DNA of 64,000 nt, taken from contig JASCOF010000007.1 of the NCBI GenBank assembly GCA_029960065.1, positions 124,001 through 188,000 of the forward strand. Direction: 5' to 3'. This document shows, one piece after another, positions 44,504 through 53,728 of the stretch. Source of the stretch: Flavobacteriaceae bacterium PS02336 (GTDB lineage: Bacteria; Bacteroidota; Bacteroidia; Flavobacteriales; Flavobacteriaceae). The notes beneath the pieces are model-generated. The model saw only the letters and a list, made by a program, of their open reading frames with translations, had not been told where the DNA came from and made no database searches. Within the stretch, counting starts at the first letter, position 1; each line of letters begins with the position of its first letter. The translations under genes and the position numbers were made by a program.

Positions 44504-45523
44504 CTATCTTTTATTATAAATATCTTTCTTTAATTTACTAAAAGGTCTTTTATGAAGTTTTTCTTCCTCAAAGTTGGTTTCATATACAATTCTATAAGAA
44601 TCCTCAAATGACATTTTATAAGACTTTTGCAATTGATCCATATAACTATTCCCAACCGCTAATTTTCTGTAAATCCATTCTTTTATTTGATCTGAATGTG
44701 ATTTCTCATACAAATCTATTATTCCAAAAAACTCAATTGAGTTTTTAAGTCTAGTATTTTCTATTGATGATTCATTATAATTAATTTTCAAAGTAACATT
44801 GCTACCGTGCCCATAAAGAGATTTAACATCATTTGGAAAATCTTTAAAATTAAAATGATTGGACTTCACTGATGTATAAGGATGAAAAATATTATATGCT
44901 ACAGTATCCTTCGCTCCTTTAAAATGAGTATTACAAACATTGCAACTAGGAATTAAATTGTAAAAAGAAATTGCAAGCAAGGGGTAACGACTTTTATGAT
45001 AAAAATGATCAAATTCTGGAAATACTTTTTTACTTGTATAAACTATGCTTGTCGAAGTATAATGCCTATTACAATAAGGACAGCAATCAATGCCTAATTT
45101 TTTTGATAACTCAAAACCACTAAATTGATTTTCATCAGTTATTCCTCTAAATGAATCATAATTAAATAAATAGTACAACACTTTAACTTTTTTAAACTTT
45201 TTTGATTTATTAATTGTATATGAATAAGTAAAATCTAAATTTTTATAAGCTTTAAATTCATTTTCTGACAATAAAATTAACTCACTTGGTTTGCCTCTTA
45301 AAATACTAAGAATTTTCCCTGTTGTTAATTCTGTACTCAATTGGGTTAATTCTGTGAGATTCTTTTTATTTTGAGGCAAAGCTAAGAAGTTTACAAATTT
45401 ATTATCAATTCTATTTTTGACCCAATCAACCATTCCTTCAACATGCTTCAGCCCATCGTTAAATCCATTGCAATACTCATCGCAAAGTTTTTCTGTTACT
45501 TTTCCAAAATTTATACTTAGCAT
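44504..45523 (-). CDS. HNH endonuclease, PtuB-like (Septu-type defence)
   Basis: 339 residues with a zinc-bound HNH core: CPYC (148-151), the catalytic DH (172-173) in EFDHFYHKSRYPLLA, and CNVC (194-197) after FYNLIPS. This spacing and the DHFYHKS/FYNLIPSC text match HNH proteins paired with AAA/ABC-type ATPases in Septu and related retron systems. It follows the ATPase gene by 2 nt on the same strand. Base composition is clearly more AT-rich than in the flanking housekeeping genes, consistent with transfer. Expected role: effector nuclease against phage. Confidence 0.85.
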   Translation of the reverse strand: MLSINFGKVTEKLCDEYCNGFNDGLKHVEGMVDWVKNRIDNKFVNFLALPQNKKNLTELTQLSTELTTGKILSILRGKPSELILLSENEFKAYKNLDFTYSYTINKSKKFKKVKVLYYLFNYDSFRGITDENQFSGFELSKKLGIDCCPYCNRHYTSTSIVYTSKKVFPEFDHFYHKSRYPLLAISFYNLIPSCNVCNTHFKGAKDTVAYNIFHPYTSVKSNHFNFKDFPNDVKSLYGHGSNVTLKINYNESSIENTRLKNSIEFFGIIDLYEKSHSDQIKEWIYRKLAVGNSYMDQLQKSYKMSFEDSYRIVYETNFEEEKLHKRPFSKLKKDIYNKR

Positions 45524-45525
45524 AT

Positions 45526-47487
45526 TTATCTCGATTCTAATTTTTTAATTTCTTCTCTTAATCTCTCTATTTCTTCATATTTAAATTTGTCATCATCTTT
45601 AACAAATTCTAAATACATACTTTTCAATTTATTTTTAACTAAAGGTTCATCAATTAAATCTATTATAAGCCTATGATATGCTTTTTCATCATCTCTAGAA
45701 TTAAAACTTGGTAGTTTTATCTTATCATCTAGAACAAAAGCAACTTCGCCTTTATTTGCTTCTTTTTTGAGCCATTCTAAAGTTGTTTGTATTTTTTCTT
45801 TTGCAAAATCACCTATTAATCCATCATTTATAAAAAAACTATCTGATAATAAATCCGTTATATTTCCTCCAAATGACTTTTGAGGTCTTTCTGAATTTTT
45901 TAAAACATCTGTTTTATCATATTTCTTCTTTAAATAAACTACATTATTATTTGGAATGTCTGAAAGAGTCAAAGGATCATGAGTAGTAAAAATTACTTGG
46001 ATACTTCCTAAATGCTTGATACGGTTAAGAATTTCAGGAAAAACACGAATTACAGAACTAACAAATCTTTTTTTCCATTCAGGATGAAAACCTAAATCTG
46101 CTTCATCCAATAAAAAAATAAAATTTCTCCACTGATGAGTTTTAATTTGTGAGTTTATGCCAAAATTGTAAACTATAGAGTATAAATTCAACAAGGCTTT
46201 TTCGCCATTAGACAAAATTAAACGTTTATTAACCGACATTTCAAAGAAAGAAAATTCAATTAATGAGGGATTTTTTACATGAAGCATATTCAATTGAATC
46301 AAAAGTCTATTATATATAGTAATAAACCTTACCATATTATCAGTTCTATTTTGGTTATTATCATCATTAGAAAAGAATAAATTATTATCATATTCATTGA
46401 ATCCTTCTTCTCGTGATAATTTCAATAATCTTTTGTAAAAATGTTCGAATGCATTGAACATTCGTAATATTCTTAAAATATTTTTATGTTGATTGGGATA
46501 TTTAAAATAGGAATGATTATACAAATATCTTCTAAAATCAAGATACTTATTTTCTTCATAACTTTTGAGGACTTCTTTTGTTGAATTTAACAAGATATAT
46601 TGTTTTTTAAATTTTTCCAGTATTTCTAAAAAGTCTTCCCCTTCTAGCATTTCATCAATAGTATATTTTGAAATTCCGGATCCTGAACTAACATTATAGA
46701 GATTATTTATTACAAGAATTGATAAAATAGTGACTTCTATATTTTTAATAAAATTATCCTGATTATGTAAAAATTGATTATTTCTTTCATCAAAATTTGG
46801 GTATTTATCAAATACTTTTTCTAAATACCTTCTCATCCCTTCTTGCAAATTTGATAAAGCAAATATTTTCTCGAAATCTTGTTTGTAATGAAGTTTTGCT
46901 CTCAATAGAACACTTCCAAACTTCGGAAAATCACTTTTATATATTTTTTTCAAACTATCACTAACAGACGAGTAATTAAAAAGAACTTGATACTTTAAAA
47001 TGTTCAGATGGTATTCTTCCAATGTATTGTTAAAAATATTGGACGGGTTAATATATCCTGATATATCTTGCAAATCATAATCTAAAACGGGATTATAATA
47101 CTCAATTCTTACTTTTGAAAAATCTCCTTTTAGTTTTTCGTCAATCAAATCAAGTTTAGTATCAATTATAAAATCATCATCATTAATTTCATAAATAAAT
47201 GCAATATTATTAAAACTTGTCCCTTCTCTAAACCTATCAAAAGACATAACTAATTCTTTTAGTATACTAGTTTTTCCTGCTCCATTTTCTCCAACTATAG
47301 TTGAGACTAAGGAAATATTATCTCCCCAAAAATTTTCTATGAAACTTTGATTTCTTACTTTTTTGACATCAAATTTACCCTTCTTATTCAAATTAAATTC
47401 ATAAAAATATTTTCCTCCAAAATTTATCATTTGAGGTTTATCAAACAAATAGTCATGTTGCTTGATATAAATTGCTACTAATCTCAT
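45526..47487 (-). CDS. ABC-type AAA ATPase, PtuA-like (Septu-type defence)
   Basis: 653 residues. Walker A GENGAGKTS (66-74), an ABC-like signature LSNGEKALLNLYS (~425-437) and Walker B FLLDEADLGFHPEW (Asp461, Glu462); a His switch probably lies in VIFTTHDPLTLSD. The long insert between Walker A and the signature is typical of OLD/PtuA-like sensors. With the HNH partner 2 nt downstream it forms a two-gene Septu-like antiphage module. No retron reverse transcriptase is seen. AT-rich relative to neighbours. Confidence 0.87.
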   Translation of the reverse strand: MRLVAIYIKQHDYLFDKPQMINFGGKYFYEFNLNKKGKFDVKKVRNQSFIENFWGDNISLVSTIVGENGAGKTSILKELVMSFDRFREGTSFNNIAFIYEINDDDFIIDTKLDLIDEKLKGDFSKVRIEYYNPVLDYDLQDISGYINPSNIFNNTLEEYHLNILKYQVLFNYSSVSDSLKKIYKSDFPKFGSVLLRAKLHYKQDFEKIFALSNLQEGMRRYLEKVFDKYPNFDERNNQFLHNQDNFIKNIEVTILSILVINNLYNVSSGSGISKYTIDEMLEGEDFLEILEKFKKQYILLNSTKEVLKSYEENKYLDFRRYLYNHSYFKYPNQHKNILRILRMFNAFEHFYKRLLKLSREEGFNEYDNNLFFSNDDNNQNRTDNMVRFITIYNRLLIQLNMLHVKNPSLIEFSFFEMSVNKRLILSNGEKALLNLYSIVYNFGINSQIKTHQWRNFIFLLDEADLGFHPEWKKRFVSSVIRVFPEILNRIKHLGSIQVIFTTHDPLTLSDIPNNNVVYLKKKYDKTDVLKNSERPQKSFGGNITDLLSDSFFINDGLIGDFAKEKIQTTLEWLKKEANKGEVAFVLDDKIKLPSFNSRDDEKAYHRLIIDLIDEPLVKNKLKSMYLEFVKDDDKFKYEEIERLREEIKKLESR

Positions 47488-47752
47488 ATTGTTTTTTAGT
47501 TACTATATTTTATCACTTTCTAATTCTAGTATAAAACCATTTTTTTAAAATTTATTTTTATCAAAAATGCATCACATCTTCCTAAATTTTATACGATTTT
47601 ACTCAATAAGAATTGAATTCCTCTCAAATATATACAAACAAAAAGCCTTCAAACCAAGTACAAACACCTGATTTAAAAGCCAACATTTTTTACCACGAAG
47701 ACACAAAGACACAAAGCTTTTTAAGTTTTAAGCTTTATAACTCTAAATATTT

Positions 47753-48283
47753 TTATTTTAAAGGATTATTTTTTAACCACCATTTAGCCTTTTCTATAAC
47801 TTTTTGCTCAATATTGCTAATATTAACTCCTCTATACCAATAGTTAGGATCATATTTCATATCTAGCCAAATTTCACTAAGAACACCAAAATCAAGTTCC
47901 GTTTCAGGATGCGATTTTAGACCATCACCATCACAGAATATTGAAGCATAGAATGAATTTGTTTCCACATCTTCTCCTTTTATAACTCTATTAAAATGAT
48001 ATCGAGCATAACATATTTCCGCTTCATCTCCTTCCTTTTCTTTTAAATTCAATTCTAAAAAAGTACGCTTTAAATAAGGCATAATCTCATCAGGATTAAT
48101 AGGCTTATAAAAAGTAGCTAAGGTATAAAGAGCTTCATTCTCACATCCTAAATTGATTAATTGTATTGCCCAATCTTCAATTGAATCAAAATCAATAAAA
48201 CCAACAAAATCAAATCGTTGCATAAATTTAATTGACAATATATAATCTGTGAGTATCTTGAAATCTTCATTTTCTTGTTCCAT
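47753..48283 (-). CDS. Unknown cytosolic protein
   Basis: 176 residues, acidic, no signal peptide or membrane segment (MEQENEDFKILTDYILSIK ... KAKWWLKNNPLK). Contains WAIQLINLGCENEALYTLA and NYWYRGVNISNIEQKVIEKA. It resembles small hypothetical proteins often linked to immunity or housekeeping clusters, but I cannot name a family. Monocistronic between the Septu-like pair and the TatD gene. Confidence 0.7.
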   Translation of the reverse strand: MEQENEDFKILTDYILSIKFMQRFDFVGFIDFDSIEDWAIQLINLGCENEALYTLATFYKPINPDEIMPYLKRTFLELNLKEKEGDEAEICYARYHFNRVIKGEDVETNSFYASIFCDGDGLKSHPETELDFGVLSEIWLDMKYDPNYWYRGVNISNIEQKVIEKAKWWLKNNPLK

Positions 48284-48323
48284 AGCTGTATTTTTCTGTA
48301 AATCTATATAAATGTTTTAGAAT

Positions 48324-49124
48324 TTAAATCCCAAAAAAACTTTTAGAATTCCTCGTCGTTTCCTCCGCTACTTTAGCTAAAGTAATTCCTTTAAACTGTG
48401 CAATAGTTCCGGCAACATACGGCAGAAAAGCAGGTTCGCAACGGCGTTCGTGGTATTTCTTCAAAAGGCTGTTCGGGACATTTTTAGGAAGCATAAACGG
48501 CGCATCGGTTTCAATCATCATTCGGTCGAGCGGTACGTACTGAATGACTTCTTTTAAATGACTGAAACGTTTAACATCAGAAATCGCTCCCGTAAAACCC
48601 AGATAAAATCCGTTATCGAGATATGTTTTGGCTTCTTGCAACGTTCCCGTAAAACAATGTACAACTGCTTTTGGCAATTGCGGCAAATAGTCTTTGGTGA
48701 TATTCATAAAAGAATTAAAAGCGCTTCTTTCGTGCAAAAACAAAGGTTTCTGAACTTCAATCACCAATTCTAATTGGGCTTTATAACATTCTTCTTGTTT
48801 GTTTCTGGGCGAAAAATCACGATCAAAATCGAGTCCGCATTCGCCAACCGAAACCACTTGTTTCTGCTTTAATAAATTCCGCAGTTTCGAAATGCTCTGT
48901 GCATCAAAACTCTTCGCATCATGCGGATGAATTCCCGCCGTAGTATACAGCACGCCCGGATATTTTCTAGCAATCTTCGCAGATTCTTCGCTATTTCGTA
49001 CGCTGGTGCCTGTGAGTATCATTTGCGATACGTCGGCGTCGAGCGCGTCTTGTACGACATCGTCTACGTCGTTTTGGAATTGTTTGTTGGTCAAATTAAT
49101 TCCGATATCTATATATGTTTTCAT
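48324..49124 (-). CDS. TatD family hydrolase (metal-dependent DNase)
   Basis: 266 residues from the ATG at 49124; the frame runs 12 codons further up into a repeat (MCLSAFVAKNKK) and that start is rejected. TatD motifs: YIDIGINLTN, TAGIHPHDA, SVGECGLDFDRDFSP, FLHERSAF, VVHCFTGT and MIETDAPFML. The catalytic metal ligands of the amidohydrolase fold are present. TatD enzymes are 3'-5' exonucleases or D-aminoacyl-tRNA deacylases. It sits next to rtcB, but a repeat and separate leader suggest separate transcription. Confidence 0.93.
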   Translation of the reverse strand: MKTYIDIGINLTNKQFQNDVDDVVQDALDADVSQMILTGTSVRNSEESAKIARKYPGVLYTTAGIHPHDAKSFDAQSISKLRNLLKQKQVVSVGECGLDFDRDFSPRNKQEECYKAQLELVIEVQKPLFLHERSAFNSFMNITKDYLPQLPKAVVHCFTGTLQEAKTYLDNGFYLGFTGAISDVKRFSHLKEVIQYVPLDRMMIETDAPFMLPKNVPNSLLKKYHERRCEPAFLPYVAGTIAQFKGITLAKVAEETTRNSKSFFGI

Positions 49125-49243
49125 TTTTTTGTTTTTTGCCACGAAGGCACTAAGACACAAAGTTTTTTTTTTATTCTTTGTGTTGGTTATTATTTTTTTG
49201 CCACTAAGGCGCTAAGACGCTAAGTTTTTTTTGCGTAAAGTTT

Positions 49244-49345
49244 GTCATTTCGACCGAAGGGAGAAATCTCCACAAGTAGCTCCGCAACGTGAGTCCAATC
49301 TTTGTGGAGTTTCTCGCGAAGATTTCTCCCTTCGGTCGAAATGAC
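49244..49345. repeat. Inverted repeat 'gtcatttcgaccgaaggg...'
   Basis: Perfect 26-nt arms (49244-49269 and 49320-49345) around a ~50-nt core containing 'ccaatctttgtggagtttct'. The same core occurs in the 51015-51112 element, so both belong to one dispersed family whose arms differ. It separates tatD from rtcB. Confidence 0.9.
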
Positions 49346-49420
49346 ATAAAATGAGGATAATCAGTGTGATGAGAAACCTTAGAATCTTAGCATCTTAGAA
49401 CCTCAGCATCTCAAAAGAAA

Positions 49421-50842
49421 CTAATCCTCACGGCTTCCGTCATCTGCCATTCTCACTAATTTTGGTGTAAATTTGGCAACCACATCCACTAAATCCTGCT
49501 GCGCTTCCATCACCTGATTGATATCTTTATACGCCATTGGGGCTTCGTCCAGACCTGCGCCGATAAGCGTAACGCCATGATCTCTGAGGATCGATTTCAT
49601 TTCGGATTGTGTGATGTTTTTTATGGCTTGGGTTCTGCTCATTTGTCTTCCTGCTCCATGCGAAGCCGAATTAATGGCGTTCTCCTCGCCTTTTCCTCTC
49701 ACCAAAAATCCCGGTGCGGTCATACTTCCCGGAATGATTCCCATAACGCCTTTTCCGGCTGGAGTTGCTCCTTTTCTATGTACGATCACTTCTTCGCCGT
49801 TCCAGATTTCTTTCCATGCAAAATTATGGTGGTTTTCGACTTTGGCTAAAATTGTCGCACCTAGAGCGCGCTCCATTTTGTTATGTATAATCTCGTGACA
49901 AGCCGAAGCGTAATCTCCCGCCAAATTCATCGCCAGCCAATATTCTTGTCCTAATTGTGAATTCATATCCAAATACGCTAAGTTTTTGGCAACTTCTGGA
50001 AGTTTACATTCGTCTTTGGCAATTTTAGTATAATGTCCAGCAATGGTTGCGCCCATTCCGCGTGAACCCGAATGCGTTAACAAAGCGACGTATTTTCCTT
50101 TTGGGATATTCAAAACCGCATCGTCTTTGGCAAATTCCATGATTCCGAATTCCACAAAGTGATTTCCACCACCCGAAGATCCTAATTGTGACCATGCTTT
50201 ATCTTTCAGATTCTTCACAAAAGGATTCATATTGAAAGTTTTGTTCTCCAAAACAGCATGATCTGATTTGTACTGACCATGAAATCCGTGACCTGCTCCA
50301 AAAATGGAATTGGCAATTAATTCTCTTTTGAATTTGGCTTCGTTTTCAAAGTAAAAATCCTCCGGAATATCATAAACCGACAACGCCATTCGACACCCAA
50401 TATCAACTCCAACACCATATGGAATAATGGCATTTTTTGTGGCTAAAACTCCACCAATCGGTAATCCGTAACCTTGATGCGCGTCTGGCATTAAAGCTCC
50501 CGCAACCGTCACAGGCAATTTCATAGCCACTTCCATTTGTTTTCTGGCTCCGTCTTCAATATGATCTAATCCGTAAGCCGAATACGCATTCGGGTTTTCA
50601 TTTAAAGCGATGAAATCTTCTGGTTTTTCATTCGATTTTTCGATTAAAGCAACAGCCAGTTTGCTGAAGATTTTATCGTCTATATAATTCTCTGGAGTTT
50701 CTAAGACGTTTTTGAAATTTGTGATCATTTCGTCTCTTGTGAATCCGTTTCTTTTGCTGTTTATTTTTAAGGCAATCCCGATTATTTTTCCTTCTGGGAA
50801 TCCTAATTCTAATATATCTGTTCCGTTTATTTGTGTTTTCAT
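49421..50842 (-). CDS. rtcB: RNA-splicing/repair ligase RtcB
   Basis: 473 residues, standard length. All metal and GMP-transfer motifs are present: GVGVDIGCRM (Mn ligand Cys), LGSSGGGNHFVE, THSGSRGMG, VENHHNFAW, VHRKGATPAGKG and SASHGAGRQMSR with the guanylylated His at about 395. RtcB joins RNA ends with 2',3'-cyclic phosphate (or 3'-phosphate) and 5'-OH using GTP and Mn2+, the ends made by tRNA-cleaving toxins and splicing nucleases. It has its own promoter with operator B. No archease or RtcA gene is in the window. Confidence 0.97.
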   Translation of the reverse strand: MKTQINGTDILELGFPEGKIIGIALKINSKRNGFTRDEMITNFKNVLETPENYIDDKIFSKLAVALIEKSNEKPEDFIALNENPNAYSAYGLDHIEDGARKQMEVAMKLPVTVAGALMPDAHQGYGLPIGGVLATKNAIIPYGVGVDIGCRMALSVYDIPEDFYFENEAKFKRELIANSIFGAGHGFHGQYKSDHAVLENKTFNMNPFVKNLKDKAWSQLGSSGGGNHFVEFGIMEFAKDDAVLNIPKGKYVALLTHSGSRGMGATIAGHYTKIAKDECKLPEVAKNLAYLDMNSQLGQEYWLAMNLAGDYASACHEIIHNKMERALGATILAKVENHHNFAWKEIWNGEEVIVHRKGATPAGKGVMGIIPGSMTAPGFLVRGKGEENAINSASHGAGRQMSRTQAIKNITQSEMKSILRDHGVTLIGAGLDEAPMAYKDINQVMEAQQDLVDVVAKFTPKLVRMADDGSRED

Positions 50843-50885
50843 TTTTTTGTTTTTAAAGGGACAAAGGTTTTGAGGTTCATAGGTG

Positions 50886-50921
50886 CAAAGGTTTTATACT
50901 GCTGCGCAGTTATTTTGCGTA
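50886..50921 (-). promoter_or_regulatory. Operator/promoter B (rtcB)
   Basis: Minus strand TACGCAAAATAACTGCGCA (50921-50903), then 14 nt to TTTG (50889-50886). The bases before TTTG are AACC rather than TAnn. Leader to rtcB about 40 nt. Confidence 0.8.
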
Positions 50922-51014
50922 GGTTTTTTTATTTCTCGCAAAGTCGCAGAGTCGCTAAGATTTTTCTTTTTTAAGCCACAGATTATGAGGATTAAAATGA
51001 TTTTCTCTTTTTTT

Positions 51015-51112
51015 GTCATCCTGAGGAACGAAGGATCACATCCAATATTCCTCAAAGACAATCGCCAATCTTTGCGGAGTTTCTTGTGTGATCCTTCGTT
51101 CCTCAGGATGAC
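51015..51112. repeat. Inverted repeat 'gtcatcctgaggaacgaagg...'
   Basis: Perfect 26-nt arms (51015-51040 and 51087-51112) around a core with 'ccaatctttgcggagtttct', shared with the 49244-49345 element. It lies in the 404-bp gap between the TerD-like gene and rtcB; the rest of that gap is simple 'cgcaaagtcgcagagtcgc' repeats and operator B. Confidence 0.9.
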
Positions 51113-51245
51113 AAACTTGGCGTTTAATAAAAAACTTTGCGACTCTGCGCCTTTGTGAGATTAAATTTACCAATCTTTGCAAAGCCGCACAGCAGTGCGC
51201 CTCTACAAAAAACCTTTGAACCTTTGCCTCTATGAACCTCTGTTC

Positions 51246-53486
51246 CTAATCTATTAATAATTGTGTTACAACCGCTGGATTCATCGCCCATTGCGCTGTA
51301 TAAACCTCATCTGCAATTTCATTTTCGGTGATCGTCAAACCTTGAGCTTCCGCTTTTAGTTGTAACAAACTACCAATATTCAATTTGCTGTTTAGTTTTG
51401 CCAACAACGCCTGAACACCTTTGAAATCTAATCCGCCTACAACCTGGCCTCCGAAAGTCATCTCTAACCAAACGATTTCTCTTTTGGCTACATCCAACAC
51501 TCCAAAAACCAAACCTTTGGCAACGTTCTGGGTCACACGAACTTGATGATCCACACACGACGGATCGTATGCTACACCAGTTTTCTCCGAAATTTTCATC
51601 GGGTGTTTGCTGTTCATCCAACCAACAACCAAATTTGGCGTAATACTTCCGTTGCTGTAAGCGTTGCAAGTAAAAGTTACAAATTTTGCTTTGGCTTTCG
51701 CCAATTCGTCGATATTGATGTTGATATATTCGGCAGTTCCAATTTTATTCGGAATGCTTCGGATATCTCCACTATGCTGACAACCTGTTGTAGTCAATCG
51801 GCTGAAAGAACAAATATCGGCTTTATCCTCATAAGCGATATGACAGCTTAAATCCATATCTAAATGTTGTGCTGGCAAATCTTTACCCCATTGCATAAAC
51901 AATCGCACTTCGTTACCTTCAACCGGGAAACGTGTTCCCATTAAAGCAACTGGCAAATCTTGAACTGTATCACTTCGATCTCCAGTAGAAACCGGAATGT
52001 TAAACAATTGCGGATCGATATAGATTGTTTTGTTGGTGTTCGCAATTTTCGCAAATCGTTTTTTCATGGCCAAAAGACACAATTCTTCGATTTGATTTTT
52101 CATCGCTTCCAACTGAAAATCTTCGTACAACTTTAATAAAGCGTTTGCTTCGATTCGTTTGTTTGTTCCACCCAAAGGTTTCACACTTCTCTGCATGTTT
52201 TTATCAAAATAATTTTGAGCATACATATTTAATGTAAACACCAATCTAGCCGGAACTTTATCGATGATTTCTTCAAAATGAGCAATCGTTTCCTCCGCTC
52301 CAAACCAAAGCATATTCGAGAATAACGAACGAGCAAATAATCCTGGACGCTGTTTTAATAACGAAAATGTTTTATCGGCATCAAATTTCAATCTTGACGA
52401 ATCTACTTTGCTTTGCCAAACATCGTACACTTGGTTGTAGAACACATCCATTAAAAAGTTCAATTTCTCAAACCCTTTTCTTTTGCTGTATTCTGCCAAA
52501 CGCAACGCTCGGATAAAACGAACCCACATTCCTCTTTTTGGATGCATGGTTTCGCACATTGCTTCTACATCCATGTTCATATTATTCAACCAATTTGCCA
52601 CCATTAAACATTCTTTTCGGGAATATTTTAGTTTCAAATCTTTTTGAGAAGCAATTCTCGCCTGAACGCTTGTATCTAAAACATTATAGAAGTGCTGTGC
52701 ATTTTTTGATGTTCTTTTGATAATCGTTCTTGGCTCAATAATCTGAAGCATTCCTGTGTTTTTATACCACAAGTATCGTAAAATATCTGTTGGTGTTTTC
52801 AAAAACTGAGACGCTTCTTCTTCTTTACCATTTTCGATCAAAAGATCAATAACAAGCATTAAAGTTTCCTTCATTGCTACTTCTGTTTTTGGTAAAGGCA
52901 AATACTGCATCGCCATTTTTAAACTATCTACCTGAGTAACGTCTAAAGAGGTTTTAGATTGCAATAATGAGATATAGAAATCATTTAAATCTTTTTCTGT
53001 CCACAATTCCAACATTTTCAATTTACTTCCTTGTCCGATAATTTCCAGTTTTCCAAATTCAAACGGAGTTCCGCAGAACGGACAACCATTGTATCTTTCT
53101 AATGGAAAAGTATTATCCGGGATAATATGTCCGCATTGTAAAGTTGTTCCATTTTTCACACTTAAAACATTCCAGAAATAAGTTAGAATATGATCTATAA
53201 CAGATTCGCCTGTTGGAACATTCCATTCTTTAACCAATGGCGTCCAGTTTTTATCTGTTCCTAAAACTTCTCTCAAAACTTCTAAAACCTCTACTTTATA
53301 ATTTGGGTTTACATTGTTTAAAGCATGTAATAATGATTCAGAAAATGTAAATCCAAGTTTTGAAACATTGGCTAACAAAACGGATGTTGTTCCTGATAAA
53401 TTTTTAATGTCATTCGTAATCATTTCTGACGGAATGAAAATGGCATTTTGGCGTAAACTGATTTTTAATAAATCTTTTGTTTTCAT
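51246..53486 (-). CDS. 746-aa protein with zinc-ribbon-like site, helical core and TerD-like C-terminal domain
   Basis: Residues 1-110 are helical; a treble Cys/His site CGH..CPFC (Cys118, His120, Cys135, Cys138) follows. Residues ~200-500 are helical and basic, with HPKRGMWVRFIRALRLAEYSKRK and RPGLFARSLFSNMLWFGAEE, suggesting an RNA- or protein-binding scaffold. From ~525 to ~690 the pattern LDMDLSCHI..., CQHSGDIRS, YININIDELAK is like the calcium-binding TerD domain of stress proteins. I do not recognise the full-length family. It follows the tRNA-bearing leader on the same strand and precedes rtcB, so it may be the RNA-binding partner, playing the part that Ro60/Rsr plays in proteobacteria; this is inference. 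Confidence 0.8.
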   Translation of the reverse strand: MKTKDLLKISLRQNAIFIPSEMITNDIKNLSGTTSVLLANVSKLGFTFSESLLHALNNVNPNYKVEVLEVLREVLGTDKNWTPLVKEWNVPTGESVIDHILTYFWNVLSVKNGTTLQCGHIIPDNTFPLERYNGCPFCGTPFEFGKLEIIGQGSKLKMLELWTEKDLNDFYISLLQSKTSLDVTQVDSLKMAMQYLPLPKTEVAMKETLMLVIDLLIENGKEEEASQFLKTPTDILRYLWYKNTGMLQIIEPRTIIKRTSKNAQHFYNVLDTSVQARIASQKDLKLKYSRKECLMVANWLNNMNMDVEAMCETMHPKRGMWVRFIRALRLAEYSKRKGFEKLNFLMDVFYNQVYDVWQSKVDSSRLKFDADKTFSLLKQRPGLFARSLFSNMLWFGAEETIAHFEEIIDKVPARLVFTLNMYAQNYFDKNMQRSVKPLGGTNKRIEANALLKLYEDFQLEAMKNQIEELCLLAMKKRFAKIANTNKTIYIDPQLFNIPVSTGDRSDTVQDLPVALMGTRFPVEGNEVRLFMQWGKDLPAQHLDMDLSCHIAYEDKADICSFSRLTTTGCQHSGDIRSIPNKIGTAEYININIDELAKAKAKFVTFTCNAYSNGSITPNLVVGWMNSKHPMKISEKTGVAYDPSCVDHQVRVTQNVAKGLVFGVLDVAKREIVWLEMTFGGQVVGGLDFKGVQALLAKLNSKLNIGSLLQLKAEAQGLTITENEIADEVYTAQWAMNPAVVTQLLID

Positions 53487-53658
53487 TTTTTTAATTTTTT
53501 AAAATTTAGATAATTGCGTTTCTGAGTTCTACCTAAAAGAGTTTTGAAGTAAGAAACACTTGACCTGAAATTGGAGTGTAATTGATGAACTATTTTATCT
53601 GATGGGTTTCCCCGAGAAGTAAGTTAATCTTGACCCTCGTTTTTTATTAATGATGATT

Positions 53659-53714
53659 TTAAAACTTGTTCGGACTCGAACCGAAAGTTACCAATTGTCT
53701 GAAGTAAGTTTTAA
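53659..53714 (-). ncRNA. Anticodon-less tRNA mimic
   Basis: Minus strand: a 9-bp helix TTAAAACTT/AAGTTTTAA (53714-53706, 53667-53659) encloses a D-loop-like TTGGTAA and a canonical T arm TTCGG TTCGAGT CCGAA (53685-53669). There is no anticodon arm. The 5' strand of the helix is part of a 20-nt repeat. The layout recalls the tRNA-like module of bacterial Y RNAs (YrlA). Confidence 0.55.
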
Positions 53715-53728
53715 TTGACCATTAATTG

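Noticed and set aside
47613..47843. 76-codon plus-strand frame
   Set aside because: Consists of the 'ccacgaagacacaaagac' repeat plus the antisense end of the 47753 gene.
50883..51158. 91-codon plus-strand frame between rtcB and the TerD-like gene
   Set aside because: Built from operator B and the palindromic repeat; not a credible protein.
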